A stretch of 16,841 bases of DNA from the NCBI GenBank assembly GCA_019752915.1, contig JAIELO010000121.1, positions 1 to 16,841 on the forward strand, read 5' to 3'. The DNA comes from Burkholderiaceae bacterium. GTDB lineage: Bacteria; Pseudomonadota; Gammaproteobacteria; Burkholderiales; Burkholderiaceae_D. The notes under the pieces are model-generated. The model worked only from the letters and a program-made list of their open reading frames with translations. It ran no database searches and was not told the origin of the DNA. The position numbers were made by a program, and so were the translations under genes. Below, piece by piece: positions 1 to 7,405 of this stretch (within the stretch, counting starts at the first letter, position 1; each line of letters opens with the position of its first letter).

Positions 1-684
1 GTCACCAGCTCGATCGCGCCGTTGGGCGGTGGCGAAAAAGCCCGTCTGGCACTGGCACTGATCGTCTGGCAGCGCCCTAACCTGCTGCTGCTCGATGAAC
101 CGACCAATCACCTGGATCTGGAAACCCGCGAAGCGCTGACCGAAGCACTGGCGCAGTTCGAAGGTACGCTGGTAGTGGTTTCGCACGATCGTCACCTGCT
201 GCGCGCCACCACCGACCAATTCATCATCGTCGCCGATGGCAAGCTGCAGCCATTCGATGGCGATCTGGATGATTACAAAGACTGGATGATGCAGACCAAG
301 CTCGGCAAAGGCACCGACGTGCTGCCGGCAGCGGGCAAAGCCAACCAGACCGACTATCCGGTGAGCTCGCCGGTGGCACCACCGCCAGCCGCGCCGTCGC
401 TGAGCAAGGATCAGAAACGCCAGGCAGCCGAAGATCGCCAGCGCCTCTCGGCCCAGCGCAAGCCACTCGAACAGAAGCTGAAAAAAGTCGACGAGCAGGT
501 CGCCAAACTGAGTGCCCAGAAAACCAGCGTGGATGCCCAACTGGCCGAACCGGACATCTACGATGCAGCCAACAAGGCGAAACTCAAGCAACTACTGGCC
601 GACCAGACCAGTCTGACGCGCGATCTGGGCGAGCTGGAAACGGAATGGCTGTCGCTGCACGAACAGCTCGACGCGCTGGCCTGA
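1..684 (+). CDS. ABC-F family ATPase, YheS-like, C-terminal part (5' end outside window)
   Basis: Only the last 227 residues are present; the frame is open from the first base. The fragment starts at the ABC signature of the second nucleotide-binding domain, here LGGGE (fragment residues 8-12) rather than LSGGE. Walker B LLLLDEP follows (Asp32, catalytic Glu33), then the D-loop NHLD and the H-switch VSHDRH (His62). A Pro/Ala linker leads to a charged C-terminal coiled coil (about residues 135-225). ABC-F proteins are soluble ribosome-associated ATPases, not transporters. The stretch around IVWQRPN and the PFDGDLDDY segment resemble YheS more than Uup or EttA; the YheS assignment rests on remembered similarity. 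The gene converges on cheW, with a hairpin between them. Confidence 0.88.
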   Translation, partial: VTSSIAPLGGGEKARLALALIVWQRPNLLLLDEPTNHLDLETREALTEALAQFEGTLVVVSHDRHLLRATTDQFIIVADGKLQPFDGDLDDYKDWMMQTKLGKGTDVLPAAGKANQTDYPVSSPVAPPPAAPSLSKDQKRQAAEDRQRLSAQRKPLEQKLKKVDEQVAKLSAQKTSVDAQLAEPDIYDAANKAKLKQLLADQTSLTRDLGELETEWLSLHEQLDALA

Positions 685-700
685 TCGGCTAGCCCTTGCA

Positions 701-733
701 GCAAGTCGGTTCAGCGCGCCTGAGCAGACTTGC
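701..733. terminator. Hairpin between convergent genes, possible bidirectional terminator
   Basis: The arms GCAAGTC (701-707) and GACTTGC (727-733) pair perfectly. The helix continues inward through one G-A mismatch to TCAG/CTGA around a CGCGC loop, giving about 13 bp. It lies between the stop codons of the ABC-F gene (684) and cheW (751). There is no clear run of T on either side, so intrinsic termination is plausible but unproven. A second arm pair, CGCGCCT/AGGCGCG (715-721 and 737-743), could form an alternative fold. Confidence 0.45.
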
Positions 734-750
734 CGGAGGCGCGGGCTGGC

Positions 751-1233
751 TTACGCGGCCTGACGGGCGCCCACCGGCACCTTGCGGATCGACATCAGCT
801 TTTCGATGTCGACCACAATCAGGCGGCGCCCGTCCACTTCTCCTCGCCCCACCAGATAATCGACTGTCGCTGCACCGGCGATCGGCTGGACCTGCTCCAG
901 CGCCAGCGACACCACATCGGTGACGCCATCGACCACCATCCCCACCACCGCATCGGCCAGCTGCAGAATTATCACGTCGGTACGCGGATCATGCTGCGGC
1001 GGACGCGGGCCAAACGCCACCCGCATATCGACAATCGGCATGATCACCCCGCGCGACACCGCCACGCCGGCGACAATTTCGCCTTCCGACGCAAACCGTT
1101 CCAGCGCCTGCAAGGGCCGCAGCTCTTTCACCTTGGCGAAATCGAGCGCGTAATCGAGACCGCCAAGGCGGAACACCAGATACTGACCAGCACCGCAAGC
1201 GGTGCCATACTCCTGCGTTTTCAAAGAAGACAT
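751..1233 (-). CDS. cheW: CheW-domain chemotaxis scaffold protein
   Basis: A 160-residue protein made of a single CheW domain. It opens with YLVFRLGGLDYALDFAKVKE, has the mid-domain block GVIMPIVDMR, the VVDGVTDVVSL segment, and the C-terminal LIVVDIEKL strand. CheW proteins couple chemoreceptors to the CheA kinase at the inner membrane. Three ATG codons lie in a row (1239, 1236, 1233) behind GAAGAAAGG. The third was chosen because it gives a 6-base spacing to the ribosome binding site; the others add only one or two methionines. No CheA, CheY or receptor gene is in the window, so it could serve a flagellar or an alternative array. It is transcribed divergently from the CoA-transferase gene. 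Confidence 0.85.
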   Translation of the reverse strand: MSSLKTQEYGTACGAGQYLVFRLGGLDYALDFAKVKELRPLQALERFASEGEIVAGVAVSRGVIMPIVDMRVAFGPRPPQHDPRTDVIILQLADAVVGMVVDGVTDVVSLALEQVQPIAGAATVDYLVGRGEVDGRRLIVVDIEKLMSIRKVPVGARQAA

Positions 1234-1354
1234 CATCATCCTTTCTTCGCCGGCGGGCAAAACGGACATCGCAAACTCCACGAACAGGTCCCATCCTAGC
1301 CGCGCAGCGAAGGGCAGGCGTTGAGCAGCGTCAATTTTCGCCCTAGCCCGGTGC

Positions 1355-1385
1355 GCGCCAAGGCGGTGCGCCAAGGCGGAGCGCC
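1355..1385 (+). repeat. 13-bp tandem repeat, about 2.4 copies, upstream of the CoA-transferase gene
   Basis: GCGCCAAGGCGG occurs at 1355-1366 and again at 1368-1379, with a period of 13. A partial third copy (GCGCC) occupies 1381-1385. Each unit contains the small palindrome CGCC-AA-GGCG. The array lies just upstream of the candidate promoter at 1400-1408, in the divergent cheW/CoA-transferase intergenic region. Function unknown; it could be a repeated protein-binding site or merely a local slippage repeat. Confidence 0.6.
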
Positions 1386-1399
1386 GCACTACCCGACAC

Positions 1400-1408
1400 T
1401 GCTACAAT
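1400..1408 (+). promoter_or_regulatory. Extended -10 promoter giving a probable leaderless CoA-transferase transcript
   Basis: TGCTACAAT is an extended -10 element: TGn followed by TACAAT, a 5/6 match to TATAAT. It ends seven bases before the ATG at 1415. Transcription would therefore start at or next to the A of the start codon. No Shine-Dalgarno-like sequence lies between this element and the ATG, which fits a leaderless mRNA. No good -35 hexamer is visible at the usual spacing, as is common with extended -10 promoters. Confidence 0.5.
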
Positions 1409-1414
1409 CGCTGC

Positions 1415-2488
1415 ATGAACCCTGACCTGCCCCTGCAAGGAATCCGCGTACTCGATCTGACGCGCCTGCTGCCCGGCCCTGTCGCCACCATGCACCTCGC
1501 CGAGATGGGCGCGGACGTGCTCAAGATCGAAGACCCCGGTGCCGGCGACTATGCCCGCACCATGGGACCGGTGCGCAAGGAGGTGTCGCAGTTTTTTGTG
1601 GCCGTCAACCGCGCCAAGCAGATGCTGCGCCTCGATCTGAAAGATGCCGGCCAGCGCGAACAGCTGCTGGCACTGGTCGACGATGCGGACGTGCTGGTGG
1701 AAAGCTTCCGCCCCGGCGTGATGGCGCGGCTGGGACTGGGCTGGGATGTACTGAAGGCACGCAATCCGAAGCTGGTGCTATGTGCGATTTCCGGCTACGG
1801 CCAGCACGGCCCCTACGCGCAGCAGGCCGGCCACGACATCAACTACATCGGCTATGCCGGTATGCTGGAACAGAATTGCGGCGCCGACGGCGTGCCAGCG
1901 CTGCCGAATCTGCAGGTCGGCGATCTGCTCGGTGGTGCACAGGCTGCGCTACAAGGCATCCTGGCAGCACTGCTCGCAGTCAAAATGGGCGGCCCCGGGC
2001 GCATGGTTGACATCTCCATGACTGCCAGCGTGATGGCGCACAACATCATGCCGCTGGTGGCTGTCAACAACGGCGCGCCAGCCGTGCCGGGTGCCGATCT
2101 GCTGACCGGCGGAGTGCCCTGCTACAGCGTGTACCGCACTGCCGACGATCGCTACATGGCAGTCGGTGCTCTCGAACTGAAATTCTGGCAGACCTGCTGC
2201 GCAGTGCTGCAGCGCCCCGATCTGGCGCAGCGCCACTGGCAACTGGGCCAGCAGGTCGGCGGCGCCGACGCGCAGGCCGTCAAAGCCGAACTAGCCGCCC
2301 TGTTCGCCAGCCGCACGCAGGCAGCATGGACGGCCGCCTTTGCCGAGGCTGATTGCTGCGTTACGCCGGTACTGCGCACCGAGGAAGCGCTGCAGCATCC
2401 ACTGTTTCGCGATCTGGTCAGCCAGCAGGTACACCCCACCGAGGGACTGGCATGGACGCTCGGCCAACCGGTGCGGTTCGCGCTGTGA
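1415..2488 (+). CDS. CaiB/BaiF family CoA-transferase or alpha-methylacyl-CoA racemase-like protein
   Basis: A 357-residue class III CoA-transferase-fold protein. The N-terminus has the family block GIRVLDLTRLLPGP, followed by MGADVLKIEDP and the region around SGYGQHGPY. The residues used for acid/base chemistry in AMACR-type racemases appear conserved: His140 in GHDINY, Asp170 in QVGDLLGG and Glu254 in GALELKFW. This favours the racemase branch, which epimerises 2-methyl-branched acyl-CoA esters, over oxalate/carnitine CoA-transferases, although the whole family shares the Asp. The length is close to single-domain bacterial AMACR homologues (about 360). The ATG has no ribosome binding site and follows an extended -10 element closely. 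The stop overlaps the arfB start. The physiological substrate cannot be read from the sequence. Confidence 0.85.
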   Translation: MNPDLPLQGIRVLDLTRLLPGPVATMHLAEMGADVLKIEDPGAGDYARTMGPVRKEVSQFFVAVNRAKQMLRLDLKDAGQREQLLALVDDADVLVESFRPGVMARLGLGWDVLKARNPKLVLCAISGYGQHGPYAQQAGHDINYIGYAGMLEQNCGADGVPALPNLQVGDLLGGAQAALQGILAALLAVKMGGPGRMVDISMTASVMAHNIMPLVAVNNGAPAVPGADLLTGGVPCYSVYRTADDRYMAVGALELKFWQTCCAVLQRPDLAQRHWQLGQQVGGADAQAVKAELAALFASRTQAAWTAAFAEADCCVTPVLRTEEALQHPLFRDLVSQQVHPTEGLAWTLGQPVRFAL

Positions 2489-2874
2489 TCACGGCCGATC
2501 AGGTCGAGTTCAGCGCGATCCGGGCACAGGGTCCGGGCGGCCAGAACGTCAACAAAGTCTCCAGTGCCGTGCATCTGCGCTTCGCTATCGGCGCCTCGGC
2601 GCTGCCGGAACACATCAAGGAACGCCTGCTGGCATTGCGCGACCAGCGCATTACCAAAGAGGGCGTGGTGGTGCTCAAAGCGCAGCAATCACGCAGTCAG
2701 GAAGCGAATAAGGAAGACGCCTTGCGGCGCCTGCAGGAACTGATAGACAGTGTCGCGGTACTGCCGGCGGTGCGGCGCGCCACGCGCCCGACCCGCAGCG
2801 CCCAGCGCAAGCGCCTCGATGGCAAAGCCAGAGACGGCGAACGTAAACAGCTCAGGGGTAAGGTGAGTTTCTAG
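2485..2874 (+). CDS. arfB: ArfB/YaeJ-type peptidyl-tRNA hydrolase, ribosome rescue factor
   Basis: A 129-residue protein with the release-factor catalytic signature IRAQGPGGQNVNK. The GGQ motif (residues 18-20) hydrolyses peptidyl-tRNA on stalled ribosomes. The domain continues with VHLRFAI and ALPEHIKERLLAL, and ends in a basic tail (RPTRSAQRKR ... LRGKVSF) of the kind that, in ArfB, enters the empty mRNA channel. The short N-terminus lacks a codon-recognition domain, which separates it from RF1/RF2. The GTG at 2485 was chosen because it overlaps the upstream stop (GTGA) and gives the family's usual short N-terminus. An ATG at 2452 in the same frame would add 11 residues lying within the preceding gene. 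Translational coupling to the CoA-transferase gene is likely. Confidence 0.9.
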   Translation: MITADQVEFSAIRAQGPGGQNVNKVSSAVHLRFAIGASALPEHIKERLLALRDQRITKEGVVVLKAQQSRSQEANKEDALRRLQELIDSVAVLPAVRRATRPTRSAQRKRLDGKARDGERKQLRGKVSF

Positions 2875-2918
2875 CAGCAACCGGTCAAACCGGGGGGCAC
2901 GCCGGCGTCCGCACGGGT

Positions 2919-4805
2919 TCAGTGCTGCCCGGCGTCGAACTCTTCGAGTTTTGGCGACCATTCCAGCGGCCCTGTACTGCCGGCATAGATCACGCGCATG
3001 CCGGGCGTGGTGGTGCGCACTTTGGCCTTCAGGTCTTTGGGCGGCCGGTCGTACAGCGGATTGCCATCCGGTGCGAACGTCATGGTGCGCAATAACACAT
3101 CGCCCGTCAGCGTCTGCACGGCGCAGCGCGAACCGCGCATGATGGCCAGCTTCTGGCGCTCGATCTGGTTGACTTCCTCCTGCGCCGCCTCATGCTGGGT
3201 TTCCGAAGCCTTCAACAGCAGCGACAACTTGGAAATTGCGCGCAGCGACGGGCAGACGGCCGCCGCCATCTTATGGAACATCGGTTCCTGCTCCGGCGTC
3301 AGTACCAGTTCACGCTTGCGCACGCGGGTCGCCAGCGTCAGGTAGGTTCGCACCTCGGTCTGACCGGACAGTGCTTCGATCTCGTTGCGGCGCAGCTTCG
3401 CTTCGTGGGAAGTCTGCTGCACACGCGGCAGCAGTTCGGTGATTTTCTTATTGAATTTGGACAGATCCGGTACCAGCGTGTACAGCAGCATTTCGTGCTG
3501 CTTACGCGGACCGGCGCACTCGATCTCGATTTTGCGGGCCCCGATAGCGCAGCCTTCGGCCACCTTGATCACCACTTCCTCGGCCAGAATCTCGCAGTTA
3601 CTGGCTTCCTCGATGACCACCCGCGTGCCCGAGATAATGCAGCTCTCGGCACGCGTCAGATGGACTTCGCCCTTACGGGTCTGCAGCACGGCGCCGGAGG
3701 CCACGCCGCGTACCAGAATATCGCCTTCGACATTGGTGGCCGTCCCCCCCATCAGATTGCGGCTCAGCGTAATGGTGCCGCCGCGCGAACTGATATTGCC
3801 GAACACGTCGCCGTGGATGGTGATATTGCCACCATCAACCAGCCGCTGTTCCTGCACATCACCAAATTCCTCGTATTCGCCCGTCAGCTGCAAATTGCCG
3901 GTGGTGCGCGCGCTGACGCCTTCGCGGCTGACGATTTTCGGCCCGATCGAGAGTCGTTTGGTGGCCGCATCGATGCTGAGAAAACCCTCCACGGCCGATA
4001 CCAGAAACTCGCCCTCGCGGCTGTTCTCGATCACCGTGCCCTCGCCCGCCATGTCGCTCAGTTCGAAGTCGCGCGCTACCGGCGGCTCCAGCGCAATGCC
4101 GGACAATTCGTAGCCGCGCGCGCCCATGGTGCGCGGCACTTTACGCAGCAGGCGCACATGGGCTTTGACTTGCGGGAAGCGGTTCTGGAATGCCTGCAGA
4201 TCGAGTTTGCCATCTTTTTTCTCGCGCGGCGCATCACTACGGTGGATGTCCTGCGAGACTTCTTCGACCGTCGCATCGCTGCCGGGAGCTGCGGCCAGTC
4301 GGCGCGCCACCACGATGCGCGCCACCCGGCCATAGGAAATCACATCGCGCACGGCCGGCGCATCGATCCCGAAACGCACGCCCTTAACCCACATATCGGA
4401 AACGAATTCGTCGAAATTCAGGCGCGCTGCCTGTGACGGCTCGTCCGGCACTTCGAAAAACACCGGCTCAAAGAAGTATTCGGCTTCGCCATTAATCAGC
4501 TTGACGGCTTTGTACAAAGTACGCCGCGACGGATGGAACGGTTCGATACTACTGGCAAAGCGGATCAGTGGCTGCTGCGCCTGCGCGGCCGGCAGGTCCG
4601 GGCCGCAGTTGTACAGCACCTTGATCAATACCGCGTAATCGAGGCTGGCAAAATAAGAGCTGCTGAGGAAAACCTGACTTACCGCCGACAGGCAGGAACG
4701 CGCCGACGCGTCGCGTGCAAAGTAAATGCCGTCCGGCCGCTTGACGATCGCCGCCGGTAGATCGCCTTCTGCATTGTTTTCTAGTGCCTGTACGTCATCC
4801 GACAC
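2919..4805 (-). CDS. FapA (DUF342) family protein, downstream paralogue
   Basis: About 628 residues. The N-terminal half has a segment beginning VKRPDGIYF and the FapA-type block DGKLDLQAFQNRFPQVK, followed by a KVP...GYELSG turn. Residues about 283-432 form a long Gly- and beta-rich repeat region (GNLQLTG, GNITIHGDVFGNISSRGGTI, GDILVRG, ASNCEI, AEGCAIG), as expected for a right-handed beta-solenoid. A charged coiled coil (about 449-552) and a short C-terminal beta domain follow. In Vibrio, FapA influences polar flagellar assembly and binds EIIA-Glc; the role here is unknown. The GTG at 4805 was chosen for its GAGGA ribosome binding site; a TTG at 4829 would add eight residues. It lies 70 bases after its paralogue, presumably in one transcript. 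Confidence 0.8.
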   Translation of the reverse strand: MSDDVQALENNAEGDLPAAIVKRPDGIYFARDASARSCLSAVSQVFLSSSYFASLDYAVLIKVLYNCGPDLPAAQAQQPLIRFASSIEPFHPSRRTLYKAVKLINGEAEYFFEPVFFEVPDEPSQAARLNFDEFVSDMWVKGVRFGIDAPAVRDVISYGRVARIVVARRLAAAPGSDATVEEVSQDIHRSDAPREKKDGKLDLQAFQNRFPQVKAHVRLLRKVPRTMGARGYELSGIALEPPVARDFELSDMAGEGTVIENSREGEFLVSAVEGFLSIDAATKRLSIGPKIVSREGVSARTTGNLQLTGEYEEFGDVQEQRLVDGGNITIHGDVFGNISSRGGTITLSRNLMGGTATNVEGDILVRGVASGAVLQTRKGEVHLTRAESCIISGTRVVIEEASNCEILAEEVVIKVAEGCAIGARKIEIECAGPRKQHEMLLYTLVPDLSKFNKKITELLPRVQQTSHEAKLRRNEIEALSGQTEVRTYLTLATRVRKRELVLTPEQEPMFHKMAAAVCPSLRAISKLSLLLKASETQHEAAQEEVNQIERQKLAIMRGSRCAVQTLTGDVLLRTMTFAPDGNPLYDRPPKDLKAKVRTTTPGMRVIYAGSTGPLEWSPKLEEFDAGQH

Positions 4806-4821
4806 AGTGTTCCTCACGAAG

Positions 4822-4835
4822 CGGGACAATTCCCG
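4822..4835. other. Small tetraloop hairpin between the two fapA-like genes
   Basis: CGGGA (4822-4826) and TCCCG (4831-4835) pair perfectly around a four-base loop, CAAT on the plus strand. The element lies in the short gap between the upstream paralogue's stop and the downstream paralogue's preferred GTG start, just before its ribosome binding site. It has no T-run, so it is not a convincing terminator. It could act as a processing or mRNA-stability element. Confidence 0.3.
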
Positions 4836-4875
4836 AAACTAGATTAGCATGAACGGCAACGCTTGTGCAGACCAT

Positions 4876-6780
4876 CTAATTACCCGTCGAAGGCGCGCGT
4901 GGATCCAGCTGCCAGTTCAGCGCACCGGCGCTATCGCAGAACAGCATCTTGCCACCACCCGCATTGCGCACACGCTGCTTGATATCCTTGGGTGGCAGCA
5001 TGGCCAGCGCAGTCGAGGTAGTCTGGAACGGCATGGTGCGCACCATGGTCTCGCCACACACCATGCGCAGCGTGCAGCGCGCATGGCCGGTAGCGGCCAG
5101 CTTCTGTTCGATCACGCGTTGCAGCTTTTCCTGGGTCATCTTCAACTGCGCATGACCGGGACGCAGCTCATCGCGCAGCGTCGAGATCGACTGCAGTTCG
5201 GTGGCCACCGCACCGGCGATCTTGCGCAGCAAATGGCCCTGCTCGGGCGACAGCTGCAGCTCCTGATTGCGCAGCTTCTGCGCCAGCGCCAGATAGCGCC
5301 GTACGTCCGGAATCGCGGCAATCGCCTCGATCTTCTGCTGCACTTCCTGATTGGCCAGCTGCAGCGCCGTTTCGCGCTGTCCCAGCTCACCGATCTCCTG
5401 ATCGAACTGGCTGACATCGCGCACCAGCACATGCACCACCATCTCGGTGCGCCGGCGCGGTCCGGCACTATCGATTTCCACATCGCGTCCCGCCACCGCA
5501 CAGCCTTCGGCCAGTTCGATACGGATATTGTCGGCGATGATTTCGCAATTCGAGGCATCGGTGATGGTCACGCTGGTAGCGGAGATCACACAGTTCTCGG
5601 CGCGACCGATCTGGATATGTCCGGCATCGGTATGAATCACCGAACCGGACGCCACGCCGGCGATGGTGATATTACCGGCAGTATTATTGACACTGCCGCT
5701 GACCAGATTCTGGCCCAGTACAATGGTGCCGCCGCGCGAGATGATATTGCCGTAGACATTGCCATGCACGGTAATATCGCTGCCGGTGACATCGCGCTGC
5801 TCCTGAATATCGCCGAATTCCTCGTAGGCGCCGGCCAGCTCCAGATTGCCGGTGGTCTTGCCACTGACCCCATCGAGGCTGATGATCTTGTCGGTGATCG
5901 AAATCCGCTTGGACTTGGCGTCGACATTGAGAAAACCCTTGCGCGTCGAGACCACATATTCGCCATCGTCGAGCATGCGCACCTCGGTGCCCTCGCCAGC
6001 AAAAAAGCTCAGCGTCAGATCCTGCGGTGCTTCGGGTGCGGTGCGCCGTCCGGAGGTATCGTAGCCGGGCAGTCCCGGCACCGCCGGCACTTTTTTCAGC
6101 AGGCGCACATTCGCTTCGATCTGCGGGAAGCGGTTCTGGAAGCTACCCAGATCGACCCGGCCATCGGCGCGCTCCTTGGGCGCGTCGCTGCGGTGCAGAT
6201 CGGACGATACTTCCACCACGGTGGCATTCTGCCCCGGTTGCGGATCGAGATCGATCGCTACCGTAATCCGGTCCGGCTTGCTGGAGGCAATCGCCGCTGC
6301 CACAGCGGCCACCTCGATGCCGAACAGGATGCCCTTATTCCACATCTCGGTGACAAACTCGTCGACATTCAGGCGGGTTGCGCGTTCCGGCAAAATGGTG
6401 CCATCGGACAGCTCCTGCGCTTCCAGATACAGCGTTTCGAAATAGTATTCGGCATAGCCGCGGCCCAGTTTGGGCGGCTTGTAGAGCGCCACCCGTTCCG
6501 GCGCAATCTCGCCCAGATCGGTGGCAATGCGCACCAGTTCGTGACTCGGCATTTCCGGCCCCACGCCATACAGGGCTTTAATCAGCACAGCGTAGTCAAG
6601 ACCGGCGAAATAGCGGTGCGAATGGAACACTTCGTTGATGGCGGCTACCAGCGTCAGCTGCAGCATCGACAGATCGATATAGATGCCGTCGGGGCGCCGC
6701 ACCAGACCGACAGGCAAGCCGAGTCCCGGAGCCTGTTCTGCCTCCACTGATGTCACTGTAGCAACGTCCTGAACCACCAT
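4876..6780 (-). CDS. FapA (DUF342) family protein, upstream paralogue
   Basis: About 634 residues, with the same architecture as its neighbour along the whole length. VRRPDGIYIDLS lies near the start, followed by NVDEFVTEMWNKGILFGI and the FapA block DGRVDLGSFQNRFPQIE. A beta-solenoid follows (GNLELAG, SDITVHGNVYGNIISRGGTI, GNITIAG, ASNCEI, AEGCAV), then a coiled coil and a C-terminal PPKDIKQRVR segment shared with the paralogue. No signal peptide or transmembrane helix is evident, so it is probably cytoplasmic. The ATG at 6780 lies directly behind GGAGGAGG. That spacing is tight, so the next codon (GTG, 6777) is a possible alternative start. An in-frame ATG at 6813 lacks a clear site. The pair looks like an old tandem duplication. 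The candidate promoter overlaps a perfect inverted repeat at 6815-6840. Confidence 0.82.
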   Translation of the reverse strand: MVVQDVATVTSVEAEQAPGLGLPVGLVRRPDGIYIDLSMLQLTLVAAINEVFHSHRYFAGLDYAVLIKALYGVGPEMPSHELVRIATDLGEIAPERVALYKPPKLGRGYAEYYFETLYLEAQELSDGTILPERATRLNVDEFVTEMWNKGILFGIEVAAVAAAIASSKPDRITVAIDLDPQPGQNATVVEVSSDLHRSDAPKERADGRVDLGSFQNRFPQIEANVRLLKKVPAVPGLPGYDTSGRRTAPEAPQDLTLSFFAGEGTEVRMLDDGEYVVSTRKGFLNVDAKSKRISITDKIISLDGVSGKTTGNLELAGAYEEFGDIQEQRDVTGSDITVHGNVYGNIISRGGTIVLGQNLVSGSVNNTAGNITIAGVASGSVIHTDAGHIQIGRAENCVISATSVTITDASNCEIIADNIRIELAEGCAVAGRDVEIDSAGPRRRTEMVVHVLVRDVSQFDQEIGELGQRETALQLANQEVQQKIEAIAAIPDVRRYLALAQKLRNQELQLSPEQGHLLRKIAGAVATELQSISTLRDELRPGHAQLKMTQEKLQRVIEQKLAATGHARCTLRMVCGETMVRTMPFQTTSTALAMLPPKDIKQRVRNAGGGKMLFCDSAGALNWQLDPRAPSTGN

Positions 6781-6814
6781 CCTCCTCCATGCGGCTTGCA
6801 CGCAGAAAGTCATT

Positions 6815-6840
6815 GCGTGTAATTAATTTATATTACACGC
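6815..6840. promoter_or_regulatory. Perfect 9-bp inverted repeat (operator-like) at the fapA-pair promoter
   Basis: GCGTGTAAT (6815-6823) and ATTACACGC (6832-6840) are exact reverse complements separated by an 8-base AT-rich spacer. On the minus strand the dyad contains TGTAAT (6832-6837), a 5/6 match to a sigma70 -10. A weak -35, TTCAAC (6855-6860), lies exactly 17 bases upstream. A repressor bound here would cover the -10 and start site, about 35 bases from the coding start. Alternatively it could fold as an RNA stem-loop in the leader. The binding factor is not identifiable from sequence. Confidence 0.5.
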
Positions 6841-6925
6841 TGCTAAAAAGGAAGGTTGAACAATTCACATCGTGGGAAGCGAAACTGTGAACTAATTGCT
6901 ACATATCAATAGTACATTGATAAGT

Positions 6926-7339
6926 TTAACGCCGCGGCGGGTTGGCGTAGATATCCTGACCGACTTCGTTGATCTGGCGGCGCAAGTCGCGCCGCTCGTC
7001 CGGCGTCAGGCGGCCGGCACGCCGGTTCATCTCGGCATTGCGGCCCGCTTCCTGCATGGCACGGCGCTGCTCTTCGGCGCGCGCTTCATAGCTGCGCGGG
7101 TCGAGCTGGCGCGGATCGCCACCACGGTTGTCCGGACCACGCCCGGACGACATCTCGCGCGAGGCACCACCGCGCGCTTCGTCACGGTGCTGGCCTTCGC
7201 CCATCTCGGCGGCCTGCGCGAAGGCCGCGCAAAACACGCTGCCCGCCACACTCGCACACACCAGCAAAGCGCCCAGCATCGATCGCACGCACCTTGGGGC
7301 GCTGTTTGCTGCGGTAATCTGTTGGTGATCGATGCCCAT
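6926..7339 (-). CDS. Small secreted hypothetical protein with Arg/Glu-rich C-terminus
   Basis: A 137-residue protein. A basic N-terminus leads to a hydrophobic core (MLGALLVCASVAGSVFCAAF) and a likely signal peptidase site after AQA (about residue 43). The mature region is highly polar and disorder-prone (SREMSSGRGPDNRGGDPRQL). It ends in a helical module, RLTPDERRDLRRQINEVGQD, of a kind I associate with small secreted proteins of Burkholderiales; function unknown. The ATG at 7339 has AGGA seven bases upstream; an internal ATG at the hydrophobic core is the alternative. The gene is divergent from ompR and shares its regulatory region. The mature part has no cysteines. Confidence 0.7.
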   Translation of the reverse strand: MGIDHQQITAANSAPRCVRSMLGALLVCASVAGSVFCAAFAQAAEMGEGQHRDEARGGASREMSSGRGPDNRGGDPRQLDPRSYEARAEEQRRAMQEAGRNAEMNRRAGRLTPDERRDLRRQINEVGQDIYANPPRR

Positions 7340-7371
7340 ATGGCGTTCCTAAGTACTAAATCTATGTCCCG

Positions 7372-7400
7372 AGTGTATGATGGATTAGCGAGGACGGTAA
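7372..7400 (-). promoter_or_regulatory. Candidate sigma70 promoter for the small secreted protein
   Basis: On the minus strand TTACCG (7395-7400) is followed by exactly 17 bases and TACACT (7372-7377). These are about 3/6 and 4/6 matches to the -35 and -10 consensus. The predicted start near 7364 gives a leader of about 25 bases before the ATG at 7339. The weak -35 is what one expects of an activator-dependent promoter, and the repeats at 7406-7436 lie just upstream at about -42 to -72. Confidence 0.4.
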
Positions 7401-7405
7401 GACCA

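Noticed and set aside
730..1299. 189-codon open frame on the plus strand opposite cheW
   Set aside because: Its translation is His/Arg-rich without any motif, and the minus strand gives a clean CheW domain with a ribosome binding site.
1241..1340. TTGACG on the minus strand upstream of cheW as a -35, or a sigma28 promoter
   Set aside because: No acceptable -10 lies at 16-18 bases from TTGACG (the nearest, TAGGAT, is about 30 bases away), and the sigma28 consensus is not matched.
2875..2918. Possible terminator between arfB and the downstream fapA-like gene (CCGG repeats and the palindrome ACGCCGGCGT)
   Set aside because: The stems are only 3-4 bp once a loop is allowed and there is no T-run on either strand, so no terminator was called.
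4849..6750. 633-codon open frame on the plus strand across the upstream FapA paralogue, and a similar 414-codon one at 3192-4436 across the other
   Set aside because: Both lie opposite well-supported FapA genes in the same relative frame. Their translations are His/Arg/Gln-rich with no motif, so they are shadows kept similar only by the paralogy of the true genes.
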